Assembly: GCA_905221605.1 (NCBI GenBank)
Contig: CAJNDS010000757.1
Coordinates: 720,887-784,886, forward strand
Direction: 5' to 3'
Origin: Symbiodinium natans
Lineage: Eukaryota > Sar > Dinophyceae > Suessiales > Symbiodiniaceae
DNA length: 64,000 nt
This document shows positions 12,961 to 22,684 of the stretch, in pieces (the first letter of the stretch is position 1; each line of letters opens with the position of its first letter). The translations under genes were made by a program, and so were the position numbers. A model generated the notes under the pieces. That model ran no database searches. It saw only the letters and a program-made list of their open reading frames with translations, and had not been told where the DNA came from.

Positions 12961-13304
12961 ACCCCTACGTCTACTGAGTCTACTGGAGCGGCGAAGAGGT
13001 GTAGAGGAAGGCATCGAACTGGACCACTACAGGGACTGAGACAGGGCTGCATGACGCAATCAATGACGTTGAGATCGAATCTGGCCCGTCGTGGAATGCA
13101 TCGCTGCGACAGGCACTCAAGCTTGAAACGCGGTGCTAATTTCTCCTGGGTTGGATACCAGGAAATCTCTACTTGGGCAATATTTTGACAAAGTCCCAGA
13201 ATCCCACAGAATGGGACAGAACTCTCTCCTGTCGGCGCCTATTTCCATCGGAGAAGACGGGGTTCAGACCAGTAACAAGAAGATGAGATGGAGAACCGAT
13301 GTGA

Positions 13305-13500
13305 AATTTGAGGATTTCTATTGCACCGGTAAGCACCCCTGTGAGTACTTTGTCAGTGTTTGGTGTCTCAGAGAGTTCTCCACCAGTCTGTCGACAATCG
13401 ACAGCTCTGGAGACGCAGCAAAGCAGCAGGCGAGGGAGTAGCAGTTGTAGGAAGCCCCTAGCTGCGTTGTCACCACCGCGGTTCTTCGTTTCACAGTTAG
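13305..13500 (+). repeat. Dispersed repeat family 3, copy B
   Basis: Uninterrupted counterpart of the two parts at 11088-11145 and 11517-11690. The gaggatttctattgcac and gtagcagttgtaggaagccc landmarks are only about 130 bp apart here, against more than 500 bp in copy A. Confidence 0.8.
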
Positions 13501-13659
13501 GGTTCAGCGAGTAGTAGCAGAAAGTAGAATAATCTAACGACAATCATGGGAATGCTGCGCCGAGTTCATTCTTTGTTGCCCCGCCCCATATCTTACACCT
13601 ACACAAACGTGCTTTAAGCACAAGTTTGGCGTCATCACTAGAAACGACTTTTGAACTTA

Positions 13660-14290
13660 AAGCTAGACTAAGGCTATTTCGTACACCTGAAACCCTAAAC
13701 AAGAAACCCGAAATCAATCTCGAGGAGGCCTACTCTCCTCTGCCAACCCCATGAGAGCCCTAAACCCTTGTGTGCTCCATGCCCTTGACCCTCAATAACT
13801 TTAAACAACTCCAAAACCCTTAGTCTGAATCCTAAAGCCTTGCTTTCTAAACGCTTTGTTAACAGAGCAAAACCTTAAACTCTCGACCCTCGACCAAGTT
13901 CGCCGCCGAAACCCTTCACCAGCGACCGGCCTCTAAACAAATCCTGAACCTAACCCCTAAACGTCCCTAAGCTGCTGTAAACCCTACTAGGCTTCAAGAT
14001 TGTTAACCCTCAACCCTGAACCCTAAACCCTAGACCCAGCCCCAAAACCTTCCGAAACCCTAGCCCTAAACCCAACCCCGACACCCTAAACCCAACTTCC
14101 CAACCCCAAAACCCTAAACCCACCCCCCCACCCCCCCCCCAAAACCCGAACCCAACCCCAAAAGCCCAGACCCTGAACCCTACCCTCCGGCAGGATCCTC
14201 AGAAGCTTCCCACTCGGTGGCTCCAGGCCAAGGGAAGCCAGAGACGTCCGCTTGCTCACGCCTTGGGGGTCTAGGGTTTAGGGTTTAGGG
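13660..14290 (+). repeat. Degenerate interstitial telomere repeats
   Basis: A run of about 600 bp in which imperfect CCCTAAA units (aaaccctaaac, aaccctgaac, aacccaaccc) recur, ending with regular units at about 14270-14297 in the opposite orientation (gggtttagggtttaggg). No gene is seen. This is old telomere-derived sequence, not a chromosome end. Confidence 0.85.
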
Positions 14291-14468
14291 TTTAGGGCTC
14301 AACACATGCCCCTCAAGGGAGAAGCAGCACAAGAGAGCGTCACAGCACAAAATACGCCGAGGTACCATGTGCTTTCCCGCACGGCTGGGCTGTCTCTGCA
14401 CGCTGCATTTTAGACTCCGAAAAGCTTCACGGGACAAGTTGGAACCAATGCAGCACCTGGGCCGTGAC

Positions 14469-14480
14469 CTTGAGCCAAAA
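14469..14480 (-). other. 12-nt match to dinoflagellate spliced-leader core
   Basis: The minus strand reads TTTTGGCTCAAG here, identical to the last 12 bases of the conserved dinoflagellate trans-spliced leader. The match stops upstream of those 12 bases. Known biology: dinoflagellate genomes carry relict leaders at the 5' ends of genes that re-entered the genome through mRNA. No convincing gene follows on the minus strand, so this could be an old relic or chance. Confidence 0.35.
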
Positions 14481-14684
14481 GCAAATGAGCGACGAATCTG
14501 GAACAGCAAGGGCTGCAGTATGTCATGGTCCAGGACGGTTCTGGTGTTGTTTCACGTCGCCACAAATACAAGTTCAAGAAGCAGCGGTCAGCTGGAAAAA
14601 TAAACGAGTCTATGCAGTTTTGCAAAGGGGGGGGGGGCTGCGAAAACCCGGAACCCGGGAGGGGGTGCGCAAACCCGGCACGCC

Positions 14685-15295
14685 AGCTTGTCTCGAAACC
14701 CCGTCATACAAGCACGGTATTTGCACATGGGTCTGTCAGCACACAAGCTCATCTCCAACAGCCGTCATGCAAGCACGGTATTTGCAAATGCGGGGGGCTG
14801 CGCCCCCCCGGACCCCATACAAGCTATTCTCGAAAACTCGTCACGCAAACACAGTATTTGGGAATCCTTCAAGGCCCACATGCTGGACCTCGAAGAATTT
14901 TTTGGAATCCTTCAGGGCCCACCTGCGGGACCTGAAACATCTTCTCAAAAGGGGGGGGGGGGGGGCTAATCCCCCCCCCCCAACCCCCCGCTTATCTATC
15001 TTATCTGCAAAACCTGTCCCCTGTTTATCTGAATACAAGCTTATCTCGAAAACCCGTGATGCGAGCGCAGTATTTGCGGGGAGGGGCGGGGGCAGCGCCT
15101 GCGCGCCCCACAAGCCATCATACAACACTTAATATCTGCAAATGCGGTGGCTGCCCCCCCCAACTCCCTGCTTATCTGCAAAACCAACCTGCCACACAGG
15201 CGCAGTATTTGCAAATGGGGGGGGCCTCCCCCACACCCCCCGCTTATCTGCAAAACCTGTCATACAAGCACAGCCTTCGCACATGGGGCGGGGGG
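14685..15295 (+). repeat. Imperfect tandem satellite
   Basis: Seven or eight diverged units share the consensus cttatctgcaaaacccgtc followed by atacaagcacagtatttgca and a G-run. Clear units start at about 14688, 14745, 14820, 15038, 15170 and 15241; 14990 and 15110 are partial. Spacing varies from about 57 to 105 bp because G- and C-runs between units expand and contract. Overlapping open frames (for example 14464-15132) are a by-product of the repeat. Confidence 0.9.
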
Positions 15296-15328
15296 AGGTC
15301 TGCATCAAGAGAAATCTTGGGCGGCACA

Positions 15329-15390
15329 AGTTCTCTGGGCGACCCTAAACCCTAAACCCTAACCCGGAGCCTTAACCCTAAGCCCTAAAA
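15329..15390 (+). repeat. Short interstitial telomere-type tract
   Basis: About four CCCTAAA-like units (cctaaaccctaaaccctaac and a degenerate continuation) separating the satellite at 14685-15295 from the ~70-bp satellite that follows. Confidence 0.85.
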
Positions 15391-15477
15391 CCCTACACTT
15401 GTATTATTGGTGTGTTCTCTTCGCTCACACAGTTCTACTACTAATATATATACTGACAATTATGTGGGCATGTAGAA

Positions 15478-16032
15478 TTGTTGGGAGTCTTTGGGCTTTT
15501 CGCAAAGCAGACGAAATCAAACAACTTTCCTGTTCGAATTTCCTTCTTGGGCATCTTGGGGCCCTTCGCAGACCAGACGAATTCAAATGCCCCTCCTGTT
15601 CGAGGTTCCCAATTGGGTAGTTGGGACCTTTCGCAGAGCAGGCAAATTCAAACGTGCTTCCTCTTTTCGAAATTCCCTATTGGGCATCTAACTCAAACGC
15701 CTTTCCCCATCGAAGTTCCCTTTTAGGCATCTTTCGCAAAGCAGCCGGCGAAGCTCCCGATTGGGAGTCTTCGGGTTCTCGCAAAGCAGATGATTTCAAA
15801 CGCCTTGCCTCTTCGAAGTTCCCTATTGGCCGTCTTGAGTCCTGTCGCAAAACAGAAGAATTCCAACGCCTTGCCTCTTCGACATCTTGGGGCTTTTCGC
15901 AGAGCAGACGAACTCAAAGGCCTTTCCTCTTTGAAATTCTCCACTGGGCATCTTGGGGCTTTTCGCAGAGCAGACGAATTCAAACGCCTTTCCTCTTTGA
16001 AGTACCCTATTGGGCATCTTGGGACCTTCCTG
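15478..16032 (+). repeat. ~70-bp tandem satellite with open frames
   Basis: About eight units share the pattern cttttcgcagagcagacg, aattcaaacgcctttcctct, tcgaagttccctattgggca and tcttgggg. Most units are close to 69-72 bp, so all frames can repeat a ~23-residue motif. In one plus frame this reads FRRADEFKRLSSLKYPIGHLGA-like units, while the minus strand has a 171-codon open frame (15723-16238). Two central units (15690-15800) are shortened. No start, splice context or known domain supports translation, so I annotate it as a satellite. Confidence 0.85.
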
Positions 16033-16360
16033 GAACCTTTCGACCCCCTGAAAACTTTCTGGTGACATGGGACACCCTTGAAACTTGCCTGGGACTTGGA
16101 ATCCTCAAACCTCCTCAGCGCCCTGCTCGCCTGCAGCAAAGCTTCAGACTCTGAGGGGTCTGCAAGCCTGATCAAGCCTGTATTGTCATTCGTCCCACAC
16201 TCCGGCGTCTTTTCCCTCCACTCGCGGTCGCTGTCCATATCTACAACCGACCTCGTGGACTGGCAACTCCGAAGCGCACCGCTTGACCGTCGACATGCAC
16301 GTCTAGTGGCTTAGGCCGGCCCGGCTGCCGAGGCGGTGCGCGCAAGCGTTTACGACTACC
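16015..16360 (+). repeat. Dispersed repeat family 2, copy B
   Basis: Second copy of the block at 10090-10440, same orientation, lying directly downstream of the ~70-bp satellite. The shared core is at about 16233-16355. No conserved frame is maintained between copies, so coding function is unlikely. Confidence 0.8.
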
Positions 16361-16724
16361 AGAGCCGAAGCAGCCAAGACCACAACGCAATCTTTTCCAA
16401 GGCAGCGAAAGGCAGCCTCACAGCCGCCGACTGGGTTTGGAGCTTGAGCAAGTGTGCCCCGCGACTACCATACTCTAGCAGCCACAGCCATGTTGGCTTT
16501 TGGGACCGCGAGGGTTGCTTTGCTGAGAAACCAGATGATACTGATACAACGTGCATGCAACGTGCGCAGGTGCCCAACATGGTTTCAACATTTCCTAAAT
16601 TTTGCTTCACGCAGTGGCCACCGATAAAACCGCAGCCTTCATCTCGTCCTGACGATGTTCAGGCAGCAACCCCGAGTTTCGAGTGAGTCTGAATACTTTC
16701 TTTGCATGGACAGCAGAAGCAGCC

Positions 16725-19623
16725 TCAGGTCCCTGACACCCAATTCTTCAATGAGACGCCCGCCTCGAAGGAGAGCTGATTGCGATTGGCTCGTCCGCTG
16801 ACCATGAGCCTGCATTGCGAAGCAGTGAAGCGCCACACCATCTGCCAGGAAGTCAGAAGCAGGTCGGTGCGGCTGGTTGCGATCATCCTTGTTGACTGCC
16901 ACCCACACCTGCCCAGAATCAGACGGACAAATCGCAGTCACAGCCTGAGGCCGTCATTGCCTGCACGAACGGCAACACGCTTAGCAGCGTCGCGGGCATC
17001 AAAAGAGCGTAGCCTCGGTGCTCGCACCTTTTTCTTTGCACACGGGATCACACGGGGTTAGCCAGATAGCCAATAAATGCGCCACCCTGTCGAGGCTGCT
17101 GCCGGCATAAACGAGAGGCACACCGGGGTCATTCTTCACCTTCCAAGAGCACCACTCAATTGCAGCGCTTCTACTCGCACATGGAAACTTTCATACTCAA
17201 GCTCTTGGGCATCCAGGCTATTAGGCCCGTGGAGCCGACAATCTTATCCAGCCGCAGTTTGGTCTTGCCCTCAACAGTGATCTCCTGATGTTGTAAGCAC
17301 GGCAACAGGCCATCTCTCCTCTTATCAGCAAGCTGTTGAAGTTAGCAGGCTAGCGTCTTCGCCAAATTGGATTGGCATGCCTTCCATTTTCCTTTCCACC
17401 TGCAAGGTCTGCACATGCAACGAGGAACAGAGCTATGACAGTGCTGTGGCAAGTCTGTCTGAATCATGCGGGCACGCCTTAGCCGTGGGAGACCGAAGGA
17501 CACCAGCCAGGGTCTTGTCTAGCCCATAAACCTGCACGTGTGACATATCACAAATGTGCGAAGTGCCCACTTCTGGCGAAACGACATATCCGGTCACAGG
17601 CCTGGACGTTGCGCATGTTGTTGAGAACCAGGACGATTCCTGAGCATGACCGTGCACTGACAACTGAACTTCTCTCTTACATCAGCCATATGCACTGGCA
17701 CTCTCCATTTCTACAGCGTGCCAGGACTCTGACCTTCTTTTGGCTTCGTGATCTGCTTCACGGTCGTGGGATTCTGGCAAATCAAGATCCCGAAATGACG
17801 TGCTGAAGTGGCATGAAGCTGATGGCCACTGTAGTTTGCATTGACCAACTTCGGTGCCAATATGTGCCATGTCATTGCTGCACGGATATGGTATGGCGTC
17901 CTCGGCCATGACTAGTTCCGCTGGAAGAAATGCTGCCCACCTGACGAGCATGCTGATAACCAAACTTTGTTAAGGGAACATGCTTGCAATTTCAACTACA
18001 AATCCAGCCAGTGATGCGATCGCTCTCCGTTCTCGGGCGGCAGACTTTTACATGGCACCACTATCGGATAACCATTTAGGTACCTGGCTGTGCCGTGTAT
18101 ATCGTTCATGAATTTCAGTGCAAACACTGCATGCAGAGTGCAACAGCATCTGGCTGTCACTCGACTTGACCGTTGCTGCAAGCTTTGCTGGCAAACCCCT
18201 CAATTTTGGAGGATGAGATCATTGCACATCAAGCAAGTCAGGAGGCACATTTGTAGCCTGTCAATGCCCCAGTCCGCTTGGTAGATCCTGTCAAGCATGC
18301 TCCGACGCATTTCCGAGGTCTGGGCTGCATTAGCTTCATCAGGCCGGAGCGACGTGCCCCCTCCAAAGCGCAAGGGCTTGTTCACAAAGATCTCATCACC
18401 TTCAATAATCTTCAGACGAAATAGAAATGCTGTTACATGATTGTGTTGCAAAAGGCAGGCAGTCAAGCGACTGTAGAGTCGCTCCCTAGTTTTCGAATCT
18501 TCGATGGCAAGCTTGGAATAGAACTGATCGATGGTTCCATCATCCTTGTACCTTGGCCCAACTCAACGTTACAAGCTTTACAAGCTCCAGGTGCTGCGGT
18601 GCCAGGGCACTCGATGCGGAAGTCTTCCACTTTCACGTCGATGGCATCCATAAGGTTTTTGGTCGGGCTCAAAAAGTCGTACAGAGGACCTTTGGCTCTG
18701 CGGCCAGCTTCCAAGACCCTGCCAAGATCTGCAGAGCCTCCATCTTCAATAAGGACCTCACTGGAAGCCCCGAAGACCAAACCAACCACGTTCCCCGCCA
18801 AGCTCAGAAGCAGCGCAAGATGCACGACCATCGGCGCAAACTTGCCCAAGAGACCCCGGGATGCTGCTAACTGGGTTGGCATGTTCTCATCATCCGAGCG
18901 GACAATGAAGCCGCGCTTCTTTAACTCATCTCGCATTTGCCGAAGCTTGCTCGTGGCATTTGTGGCGTTTGAGTCAGTCTCTGGGCAGTTGATACGCATC
19001 AAAAAGGAACCTCTGCGTTTCATGGCCGCAGAGGAATGGAAATTGAATCTTTGTGCTCTCTTTGCCAGTGGCAGCTGGGTCGTGGCAGTGCAGGCAATGA
19101 GCGATGCGGCTAGCCATGCGAGCAATCCCAAGAAGAGCGGGCAGCTGTACATGTGGTCGAAGCCTAAAGCCAAAATCAGTCCTGATGAATCGGGGTATTT
19201 CTGCGCATAGAAGGCAGGGGTCTCACCCTGCTCGATGAAGGTGCCTACTGCTGACAACCCTGCAACTACGAACATCTGCACAAGCGATGCCGCGAAACTG
19301 GCCCATGCAGAACTGCCCAAGACAGGTTTCAGAGGAGTTGGCAAGTCCAAGCTCAATAACCACTCTTCAATGCCATTGCTTGGCGTCTCAGCATCTCCAA
19401 CCCGTGTGGTCATGGTGCCACGCTGCACACCTTGCCGTCGCGAACTTCTGGTCAGAGCTGCCGTCAAACCTACAGCGACTGCCGGGAATGAGTAAGAGAA
19501 ACATGTGGAGCTGCTCGTGCTGCCGCCCCTGGGGCCCAATGGCATCGGGTCGGCCGAAGGCATCAGCCCTGCCGCAGGCAACATCCTGACTTGCATGCCA
19601 GGGGGTCTAACGACCGGCTCCAT
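16725..19623 (-). CDS. ccs1: Plastid cytochrome c assembly protein Ccs1 (ResB), 14 exons
   Basis: Ccs1/ResB is the System II membrane protein that, with CcsA, delivers and attaches heme to apocytochromes c on the lumen side of plastid membranes. Exon 1 (18611-19623) encodes residues 1-338: a Ser/Arg-rich leader with a hydrophobic stretch (about 41-57) that could be plastid targeting; a first membrane segment with GTFIEQGE (127-134); FDHMYSCPLFLGLLAWL (155-171); and a third segment with MVVHLALLLSLAG (265-277). The rest is split: 18472-18551, 18354-18399, 18249-18287, 18024-18083, 17879-17940, 17602-17639, 17484-17531, 17358-17399, 17219-17284, 17103-17139, 16961-17013, 16871-16908, 16725-16809. 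Joined, they restore family motifs: EYKDDGTIDQFYSKL, NKPLRFGGGTIYQADWGID, NGYPIVVPCKSLPP, WAAFLPAELV, VKNDPGVPLVYAG, a last membrane segment ending in QVWV, and VSGRANRNQLSFE. The spliced model stays in frame at 568 residues, normal for algal Ccs1. Acceptors are AG|G; donors are GT (first four introns), then GC, with GA at 17357. The ATG follows an in-frame TGA. Least certain are the introns at 18400-18471, 17640-17878 and 17285-17357. Confidence 0.9.
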
Positions 19624-19700
19624 ACTGGTTCACGGTAGCAGCAAACAAACTATGATGCGCAATAGGCGCATTAAGGACTGAAAGCCTCAGCTAAGGCAAA
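19624..19700 (-). promoter_or_regulatory. 77-bp intergenic spacer with hairpin and trans-splice acceptor candidate
   Basis: Between the stop of the presumed upstream gene (19701) and the ATG of ccs1 there are only 77 bases. On the minus strand a pyrimidine-rich TTTCAG and a nearer CCAG are candidate acceptors for spliced-leader addition. A perfect hairpin lies at 19655-19671 (stem ATGCGC, loop of 5). No TATA-like element is visible. Tight head-to-tail spacing is what is known for dinoflagellate genes matured by trans-splicing; a function for the hairpin is not shown. Confidence 0.4.
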
Positions 19701-21207
19701 TCAGAATGACATTGCATCGTCACCCTGGATTCTGAAGCTGCTCCTTACAAGGACGTTCATGTGAGGTGCGTGCGCGTCGGCTGCTGATGCTTGTAAGCCT
19801 TTGTTCTGTTCTGAAAGATTTGGGAAGCTACGGTCAAGTAGACCCATAAGCAAGGCCTGCATTTCGGCTTGGCACTGCTCTCGAGCCCTGCACATTTCTT
19901 GGAGCTCCGTCTTGCTTCTGGCAAGTCCGCCCACGCACGCTAAACACACATGCCGGCACCAGTTTTGTCATGCTCGCGTATGAATCCAGTATCATTGGCT
20001 GTCATTCCTGCCCCGTGAACCCTCAGACACGCTAGCAAAGAGAAATGAGGTGACTTCGCCATGATTCGCCAACTAGGGTCAGGAGCGATATTTCAAGTTC
20101 AACTGCCAATGAGTGGCATTCAACTGTCCAACGCGCATGTGCAAATGCATTATATGTATTGTCTTCGGACGTGCCGACAGGAGTCCCACTGGACAGGCAA
20201 GCTATTCTATGCAATCCTGCTAGTTCAATTCACGGCTTCAGTCGGTGTTTGAAGAGCCTGACGCATGCTGCAACAGATGTGCGGCTGCTTCATTTGAGAG
20301 GGGCGTCAAGCGCCGTGCCGCAAAATGCCCGCATATGGCACACACATGCACACACGCTGAAAGTACGACGTGACCAATTTGGTAGCGTAACTGGCGATGA
20401 ACAGAACAAACAATGACAACTTGCACGGGAGTTGCCTTGTGGCCGCATTACGCTAGATCCAGATGGACGGGATTGACACGAAGTCGGTTTGCAGTACCTC
20501 AAGTCCGGGAACGCTGCGGCTGCGGATGCCATGAAGGCAACGCAAGTCAATATAGTCAATGAAGATGAGAGACAGCTGCCCGCTGGTATGGCCATCCAGC
20601 AACCCTGAGCCAGCGACCCACATCGTCTTCAAACCTTATCCGCGGACCCCAGCAAGGGGAGAGTTCTGGTGAAGCCATGTGAAGCCGCAGGTCCACAGGT
20701 CCTTGTGAAACATCTCCCGGAGCCCACCTTCCCATGACCCGCAGAAACCCCGGCCATAGCACCACAAGACCTACACCAAAGTACCCGAGACCCAAAACGC
20801 ACCAAATGCCACGCCGCAAGGTTCGGGAGGCTCCTGCGGCGGTGATTGTTGCGCTCGTTGCTCTTGCAATTTTGCGGTCTTCCGACCACCGGTGTTGATC
20901 TTCGATCGCGAGGTGTGGGGCGGGGGGGAGTTCTTTCGGGGGAGAGCGATCCATGCGATTACCGGACAACTGCTGACTAAAACATACTCCCTAATGCTAA
21001 ACAATTCCGCCAGATCCCGTTTGCATTGATGACTGGACACGCTGAATCTTCAGCTTCCCTTACCCCCCTAAGTGCGTGTTCGTAGAAGGCGGGCGCTAGG
21101 TAGGGCTCTGGGCGTGGCAGGCTGCGGGCGACAGCCGTAAATGCAAGACACAGAGCGCAGCACAATGCAGCACAGCAGTTTGCAAGAGCACTTGGTCGAC
21201 AACACAA
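19701..21207 (-). CDS. Putative multi-exon gene, unknown function
   Basis: Not recognised. Three minus-strand islands look coding. A 3' island at 19701-19949 is rich in charged helical sequence (TELQEMCRAREQCQAEMQAL) and ends SSFRIQGDDAMSF-stop. An island at 20556-20951 begins MDRSPPKELPPAPHLAIEDQ and has one hydrophobic segment (GIWCVLGLGYFGVGLVVLW) followed by RFEDDVGRWLRVAGWPYQ. A 5' island at 20977-21207 starts MCCRPSALANCCAALCCALC with a signal-peptide-like core. Intervening sequence breaks the frame, so introns must lie between. That these belong to one gene, and that it is a secreted or membrane protein, is inference. It lies just upstream of ccs1 on the same strand. Confidence 0.35.
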
Positions 21208-21304
21208 CGTAGCAGCAGCCCGAACCGTCGTCGTCCGTTTCTACAACGCCGACCTGAAGGGTGCAAGAAAGGAGGTAGCGATGGCCATTTCCATTTTCTC
21301 ACCA

Positions 21305-22680
21305 CAAGCCCCTCCTAGGGAATGTCAGAGACCCAGGCCACCCATCACAGACACTAGAAGCCCCATTAGAACACACACTTCTAGGTCATCACGCTAAAAT
21401 TTATAACAAATTCAAGAAACAAACCGCTGTTTGTCGCTGAGTCTCTAAGTCTCTAAGTCTCTAAGCTTCCACCAAATTTGTGAGCAGAACTGCATGATGC
21501 ATATTGTGCCTTGCCAACAGGTATTTCAACAATCAACAACTATCCTATGCGTTTGCCTACCAACTAGTAACTAGTCTGAAACATCTTCCATCGACAACTC
21601 GCTAAGGTTTAAGCTTCTCAGGCTCGGGTTGCTGTGCATCGGCAGATGTCGCTTAGAATTAGTTTTGTAGCTTGCCGTTCTGCTTGCCTACGTTCCTGAC
21701 ATCGCCAATCTCCTTGAACAAAAACCTTCATGAATACGCGTGCCCACTGCTAGTCCTTTTTGCGTCCACATGTCGCGCGAAAATCAAAAGAAACACACAA
21801 AGAAACGATCGATTCTAAGACAACTCTCGGTTATGCATGGTAAAGGGTAGGCTGTCTTTGGGGGTCTTTATCCTCAGTGGATGGAGGCGAAGAGATGCTT
21901 AAGTGAATGACATACGCCTTCTTTGGCATTTAAGTATAGCGCTAACGCAGAAACAAGACGAGAAAATGACAAAGCTGAAGTGCTCTTGTTTCTAGAGTCT
22001 TCAAGCTTCTTATCTGTCTTATCATGGGAATGTCTGAGGAAATTACAGATTCTTCGTTGTTGCGTTCGCCCGCTACTTTTCTGCTCTTGCGCGCTGTTCT
22101 ATGAAATCGGTAAACTTCGCGCAAAGTGTACCTCTTTCGCCTTGTTTCGTGCGACTTTCGCAGAGCCCTTCATCATAACGCTTCACTTGAAGAAGCGGAC
22201 CTTAGAACGACCCTGATTTGCATGGCAACTACTTTTTGTCATCGCGACCTAGTGGATGCTAAACGGTCATGAGGGCATTCTTCAACAGGGCAGTGCAGGC
22301 CTTTCCCGCGTGTGCCGGCAAGGACTGCTTCACCCGAACTCGATCTCCGGGCCTCGGCCCAGTCTGGGGGAGGAGAGGAGCAATGGTTCGACTTGGCTTC
22401 TTAATGCTTCTTATTCGGGGCTTTGTTTGAGAATTCGCATTGTCACTGCACAACACAACCTTGTGATCCTTGAGTTGGTGCGTGCGCAGACTCTGGACTC
22501 AGAATGTGCTATTGCCATGGCCGAGATGCGCTACCGCCAATGGCGCTGTGGCGCTGCGCGCCTGCGGCTTTGGCACAGCAGCCGCCTGCTCAACACCAGC
22601 TTCAATCCTTTATTTGCGGGCACCACAAAGGGCAGTCAGGTCAGTCGTAAACAGGATGCATGCGAAAACGCGGCGGACCT
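21305..22680. other. Spacer, no gene seen
   Basis: AT-richer than its neighbours, with no recognisable domain. It contains a small (TCTCTAAG)n tandem repeat at about 21440-21465. A plus-strand open frame at 22256-22819 runs antisense into the end of the glycosyltransferase-methyltransferase gene and looks like a by-product. Confidence 0.5.
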
Positions 22681-22684
22681 TTCT

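Noticed and set aside
18437..19210. 257-codon plus frame
   Set aside because: Antisense shadow of ccs1 exon 1.
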